This document shows, in pieces, positions 23,580 through 27,647 of a DNA stretch of 27,647 nt. This DNA comes from JBGPYB01 sp041493035 (GTDB lineage Bacteria; Acidobacteriota; Vicinamibacteria; Fen-336), in NCBI GenBank assembly GCA_041493035.1, contig JBGPYB010000051.1, positions 1 through 27,647 on the forward strand, written 5' to 3'. Both the position numbers and the translations under genes were made by a program. Under the pieces are notes generated by a model that saw nothing but the letters and a program-made list of their open reading frames with translations, was not told the origin of the DNA and did not search any database. Numbering within the stretch: the first letter of the stretch is position 1; the number at the start of each line of letters is the position of its first letter.

Positions 23580-25268
23580 TCAGTAGCCCATCGCGCAGCC
23601 GTCCTTGCGCGATTCGGTGGCTCCGGCAAAGACCTTCTGGACCGGATCCCAGGCCACGGCCTGGTAGCCGCCGTACGTGCCGACGGTCTCGGTGATCTTG
23701 TGCCCCATCTTGCGAAGGTCGCGGCGGACGTCGTCGGGGACGCCGCTCTCGAGGTGCAACTCCCCTCCGGTCGTCATCAGGGTGCCCGTCGGCTCCGAGG
23801 ACCCCTCGTGGTAGTAGCGCGCGGCGTCGCCGGCTTCCTGGAGGTTCATGCCGAAGTCGATCAGGTTGACGATGATCTGGGTGTGACCTTGCGGCTGCAT
23901 GTCCCCGCCCATCAGGCCGAAAGCGAGCCATGGCTGGCCGTTCTTCGTTGCAAAGGCCGGGATGATGGTGTGGAAGGGGCGCTTGCCGGGTTCGAGGGAG
24001 TTGGGGAGCCCCGCCTTCAGGTTGAAGAGTGCGCCGCGGTTGTGGATGGGAAAGCCCCACTCGGGGAGCGCGTACCCCGAGCCGAAGCCGTAGTAGTTGC
24101 TCTGGATCAGGGAGACCATGTTGCCTTCACCGTCGGCGACCGCCAGGTACGTCGTGTCACCGTGGCCCAGCGGCGGGTGGCCCGCCTCGATCCGCGGCGC
24201 GGCGCGAGCCGGGTCGATCAGCTTGGCGCGCTCGCGGGCGTAGTCCTTGGAGAGGAGGCCCGTGACGGGCACCTGGGCCATTGTCGGATCGGCGACGAAG
24301 CGGGCGCGGTCCTCGAAGGCGATCTTCTTGGCCTCCACCATCGTGTGCCAGAAGGCGGTGGAGTCTCGACCCATGGACTTGAGGTCGAAACCCTCAAGGA
24401 TGTTCAGCATCTCGAGAGCGGTGATCCCTTGGCCGTTGGGCGGAATCTCGTAGACCCGGACGCCGCGGTAGTCGGTGGAGATGGGCTCGACCCAGTCGGC
24501 CCGGCTCGCCGCGAGATCCTCCATCGAGAAGAAGCCCGCGTTCTTCTGTGAGAAGGCGACCAGATCACGGGCGATGGCACCCTTGTAGTAGGCGTCGCGA
24601 CCTTCCTGGGCCAGGAGATCGTAGGCGCGAGCGAGAGCGGGGTTCTTGAAGATCTCTCCTTCTTTCGGCGCCCGAGCGCCGGGCAGGAAGACCTCGGCGA
24701 AGCCGGCCTTGTTCTTGCTCTCGGCCGAGGCCCAGTAACCGGCGATCACCTGGGGGACCGGCTCTCCCTCGCGTGCCGCCCGGGTGGCCGGAGCCAGGAC
24801 GTCGACCATCGGCAGCCGGCCGAACTTCGCGTGTAGCGCGAACCAGCCGTCGACGGCGCCGGGGACGGTCCACGCATAGGGAGAGAACGGCGGAATCGTG
24901 CCATCGGCTTCCGGCGGCACCTTGTCGGCCGTCAGCGCCTTGGGCGCGCGCCCCGAGGCGTTCAGGCCGTAGAGCTTCTGGGTCTTCGCGTCCCAGACGA
25001 GGGCGTAGAGGTCGCCGCCAATGCCGCAGCTCATCGGCTCCAGGAAACCGAGGGCGGCGTTGACGGCGATCGCCGCATCCACGGCCGAGCCCCCCTTCTT
25101 GAGGACGTCGACGCCGATCTGGACCGCAAGGGGATGAGCCGCGGCCACCATGCCATGGCGGGCGTAGACCACCGATCGCGTCGCGAAGGGCCGTCCTTCG
25201 GGCCGATCACCGCCGCCCGCGGCACCGGCGGCCAGCGTCAAGAAGAGACCCGCCAGGACCTTTCGCAT
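23580..25268 (-). CDS. Gamma-glutamyltransferase family protein (Ntn hydrolase), secreted
   Basis: Predicted exported, self-processing Ntn hydrolase of 562 residues that would act on gamma-glutamyl compounds such as glutathione, or on a related amide. A signal peptide (MRKVLAGLFLTLAAGAAGG) is followed by the large-subunit sequence (GGSAVDAAIAVNAALGFLEPMSCGIGGDLYALVWD). The autocleavage/nucleophile Thr lies in GHGDTTYLAVADGEGNMVSLIQS, near the middle. The later substrate motif reads LMGGDMQPQGHTQ rather than the classical GSPGGSRI, as in GGT-like enzymes such as YwrD and oxamate amidohydrolase, so substrate is open. ATG 25268 is preferred over 25301: it has GGGAGGAGGG directly upstream and begins the signal peptide. 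Confidence 0.88.
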   Translation of the reverse strand: MRKVLAGLFLTLAAGAAGGGDRPEGRPFATRSVVYARHGMVAAAHPLAVQIGVDVLKKGGSAVDAAIAVNAALGFLEPMSCGIGGDLYALVWDAKTQKLYGLNASGRAPKALTADKVPPEADGTIPPFSPYAWTVPGAVDGWFALHAKFGRLPMVDVLAPATRAAREGEPVPQVIAGYWASAESKNKAGFAEVFLPGARAPKEGEIFKNPALARAYDLLAQEGRDAYYKGAIARDLVAFSQKNAGFFSMEDLAASRADWVEPISTDYRGVRVYEIPPNGQGITALEMLNILEGFDLKSMGRDSTAFWHTMVEAKKIAFEDRARFVADPTMAQVPVTGLLSKDYARERAKLIDPARAAPRIEAGHPPLGHGDTTYLAVADGEGNMVSLIQSNYYGFGSGYALPEWGFPIHNRGALFNLKAGLPNSLEPGKRPFHTIIPAFATKNGQPWLAFGLMGGDMQPQGHTQIIVNLIDFGMNLQEAGDAARYYHEGSSEPTGTLMTTGGELHLESGVPDDVRRDLRKMGHKITETVGTYGGYQAVAWDPVQKVFAGATESRKDGCAMGY

Positions 25269-25294
25269 CGCCCTCCTCCCGTCACGGTCCCGCC

Positions 25295-25323
25295 ACTCCA
25301 CACCCGGCCGTGTCGGCTGTCAA
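25295..25323 (-). promoter_or_regulatory. Sigma70-type promoter for the gamma-glutamyltransferase gene
   Basis: On the complement, TTGACA (25318-25323) is followed after exactly 17 bases by TGGAGT (25295-25300). Transcription would begin near 25288, about 20 bases before the ATG at 25268, leaving room for the GGGAGGAGGG site. The -35 is perfect and the -10 is weak (3 of 6). The element sits in the 110-base gap after the kinase gene, so this gene need not depend on readthrough from it. Confidence 0.55.
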
Positions 25324-25378
25324 GGGATGGTGGAGGCTCGGCCTTGCCGGGAATCGGGGAACGTTGATTGGACCGTGC

Positions 25379-27647
25379 CTATCGGCCGAGCCCGGCGGCC
25401 CAGTCGACGACGACCGTCAGCGGGTCGTTGTTCTTGTCGGAGACAAGTCGGTTCAGGACGAACCGTTGGCCGTCCGGCGTCACATCGTATTGCGCGTGCC
25501 CGAACCAAGACCTCGTCCGCAACTCGAACAACGGCTGGGCCAGGCCTGTCTCGAGGTGGGCACCGATCCGGATCGGAACCGCCACGAGCCTGTCGTCGGG
25601 AGTGACGTAGTAGAGCTCCTTCCCGTCGGATCGCCAGACGGGGGCTCCGCCGCCGCCGCTCGACACCAGGACCGTGGCGCCGGAGCCGTCGAAGCTTCGC
25701 ACATAGACCTCGTGCCGGCCTGTCTCATCCGATACGTAGGCGACCCAGCGCCCGTCGGGAGAGAAGCGCGCGCCATTCTCGTTGAACGGGGTGGCTTGCC
25801 ACGGCGAGATCTTCCCGTCCGCAACCGACAGCAGCTCGATGTCCAGCTGGCCCCGGTCGTAGGCGAGGAAGAGAACGAAACGCCCGTCTCCTGACAGGTC
25901 GGTGGGCCGCTTCATGATGGCGCTCTGGAGCACGGGTCGTCCGTCTCCACCCCCAGAGGCTGGGCGTCGCCAGATGTCGGGATCGTGGTAGTAGAACAGC
26001 TCGCGATCGTCGGGGGACCACAGCGGGTTCGTTTCGTTGACAGGGTCGTGGGTGAGCCGTGTCGAGACCTTGCGCGTGACATCGAGCAGCCACAGGTCTC
26101 CCGCCGCACTCTGAGGATCCGTGATGTCGACCGCCAGGCTCCGGCCCGAGTGAGAGAGCCGCGGCTGGTAGTAGAGGGCCGGCGCGCCCAGCGACTCCAG
26201 CTCGTGGCCAGACCGGTCGGTGAGGACCAGCTCCGACAGCGCGGCGTCTCCCCCCGGTTGGTAAGACGAGGAACCGCTCCGAAACGGCGAAGGAAGCACG
26301 CCCCTGATCCGAATCGAACTCGACGCGCTGGGCGACCCTCGTCGCCTCACCTGACACGGTCCACGTCTTCGGATCGAAAGCCTGGGCACGCAAGTCGCCG
26401 CCCCGCAGATAGAACAGCCTTCCGGCAGCGTATGCAGCGCCGGTGGTATTGGAGAGGACCTCGTGTATTTCCCGGGAGTCGAGCGAGCCGACAACGATCG
26501 CGGAGGTGCCGCCGCCGCGGATATCGTAGCGGAGGTAGAGGAACTGACGTCCATCGGGCAGGAACGCTGGCGCCGCGTCGACGGTTGCTTCTCCTGCGGC
26601 ACCGAACGTGGCGGGTGCTGGCTGGCCTCCAGCGGCGGACACCCTCATGATGGAACTCTGAGCGGCCGGAGTAAAGAGAATGGTCCCGTCGGGGCCCCAG
26701 GATCCGCCGAGCGCCTGGGGCGCGTCGGCGACGTCCTCCGCCTGGCGGCCACCGATCTCGAGCTTCTTGAGCTTGCCGCTGGCGAAGAATCCGACCGAGC
26801 GGCCATCGGGAGACCAGAACGGCGATGAGGCGCCCTCCGTTCCGTCGAGAGCGCGCGACTCGCCCGTTTCCAGCGATCTCAGCCAGAGCTGCGTCTGGCC
26901 TCTTTCGTCGCGAGCGACCAGGGCCAGTTGCCGGCCATCCGTGGATAGGGCCATCCCGCCTACGCGGCGAGCGAAGGTGGTGTGCGCGGGTGGAGCGAGT
27001 TGGGTCACGACGCTCATGCGTCGCTCCGGTCCGCGTAGCGCCTGCCGTCCCGTCACGATCGCGGTGGCGAGCATTGCCGCAATGGCGACGGCCCAAGCGA
27101 CGCGCTCCCGCGACGTCGCGCGCCCAGAAACAGCCCGCGTCTGACTCGCCTGTGAGCGGCCGTCGCCGATGAAGCGCAGCTCATCGGCGACATCGTGGGC
27201 GCCATCCCAGCGGTCGTCGGGATCTTTGGCCAGGCACCTCTTGACGGCCCGGTCGAGCGCCGGTGGCGTCATCGGCTGAAGCTGGGAGATTGGCTGCGGC
27301 TCGCTCGTCATGATCGCGCTGATGAGGCTCGCCTGGCTCTTGCCCACGAAGGCCCGCTTGCCCGTCGCCATCTCGTACAGCACGCAGCCGAGAGCCCAGA
27401 TGTCGGCGCGATGGTCGGCCTCCTTTCCCTCGAGCTGCTCGGGCGACATGTACTGGAACGTCCCGAGCATCGTGCCTTCGCCGGTGAGGGCCTTCTCGCG
27501 GGTGGCTAGCGCGGAAAGACCCTCACCCGCAAGGCCCCCACCCCCAACCCCCCACCCCCCGGGCGAGGGGGGTGTCACCTTCGCCCAGCCCCACTCGGGC
27601 CAGCTGGGACCCGCCGTGGGGTGCCCGATAATTGGGGGGTTAAATTA
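25379..27647 (-). pseudogene. Ser/Thr protein kinase fused to a TolB/WD40-like propeller; frameshifted and 5'-truncated
   Basis: Membrane-anchored Hanks-type kinase with an extracytoplasmic propeller, a type abundant in Acidobacteriota. From the N-terminal side the window shows the activation loop and later kinase lobes (GTFQYMSPEQLEGKEADHRADIWALGCVLYEM; CLAKDPDDRWDGAHDVADEL). Then come one membrane helix (VAWAVAIAAMLATAIVTG) and many propeller blades (WSPDGRSVGFFASGKLKKL, FLPDGRQFLYLRYD, FSPDGRWVAYVSDETGRHEVYV, WRSDGKELYYV). Two frames are needed: one is open down to about 26250, the other from about 26290 to the stop at 25379. The join lies between 26250 and 26264, where one extra base in the six-C run (26250-26255) or in the AA at 26263-26264 would restore a continuous protein. 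The lobe with the ATP-binding Lys is beyond the window. The fault may be biological or an assembly error. Confidence 0.85.
27535..27560 (-). repeat. G-rich tract (G-quadruplex-forming) inside the kinase gene
   Basis: On the complement four runs of 5-6 G are separated by one or two bases (C runs at 27535-27539, 27541-27545, 27548-27553, 27555-27560). It is followed by a complementary GGGCGAGGGG arm at 27561-27570, so the C-rich strand can also fold back. It encodes a Gly/Trp-rich insert between the DFG region and the TREKALTGEGTMLGTFQYMSPE part of the activation loop. It resembles the low-complexity dispersed repeats of high-GC genomes. Confidence 0.55.

Overview
The window is high-GC (roughly two-thirds G+C by eye), gene-dense bacterial DNA. 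Protein styles suggest an Acidobacteriota-like organism: a Ser/Thr kinase fused to a TolB/WD40-like propeller, a DUF2330 protein beside an RnfD-like membrane protein, and a SpoIIE-type phosphatase. That placement is inference. No rRNA, tRNA, CRISPR or insertion sequence was seen. The last ~70 bases look degraded, as at the end of an assembled contig.

Left part (1-7088): a 3'-truncated class II fumarase (minus); an RnfD/NqrB-like membrane protein overlapping a secreted DUF2330 protein; a receiver-domain protein; a convergent SpoIIE-type phosphatase; a 585-base gene-poor, lower-GC stretch with at most one small doubtful ORF; and glucose-6-phosphate dehydrogenase (minus).

Centre (7089-16124): a phosphate-starvation locus. 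A phosphate-selective porin is followed by pstS, pstC, pstA, pstB, phoU and a phoB-type regulator, all on the plus strand. The porin and pstS each follow an array of 11-bp-spaced TTAAC/TTCAC-like units. In both promoters the first unit lies exactly 48 bases before a matching TAGCNT hexamer, so I read these as Pho boxes. PstC carries a periplasmic beta-propeller insertion and PstA a coiled-coil insertion. The phoB frame is interrupted by one in-frame TAG just before the DNA-recognition helix; the rest of the domain continues intact in the same frame. No phoR-like kinase is present.

Right-centre (16125-23573): a small membrane protein with a Cys-rich loop; then a divergent polyphosphate cluster. 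SGNH hydrolase, CHAD-domain protein and SixA phosphatase are on the minus strand; Ppx/GppA, polyphosphate kinase 1 and DUF309 are on the plus strand. With the pst locus this makes a contiguous island running from outer-membrane phosphate uptake, through high-affinity import, to polyphosphate synthesis and breakdown.

Right end (23574-27647): a secreted gamma-glutamyltransferase-family enzyme with a clear promoter, and a kinase-propeller gene broken by a one-base frameshift, containing a G-rich tract and running off the window.
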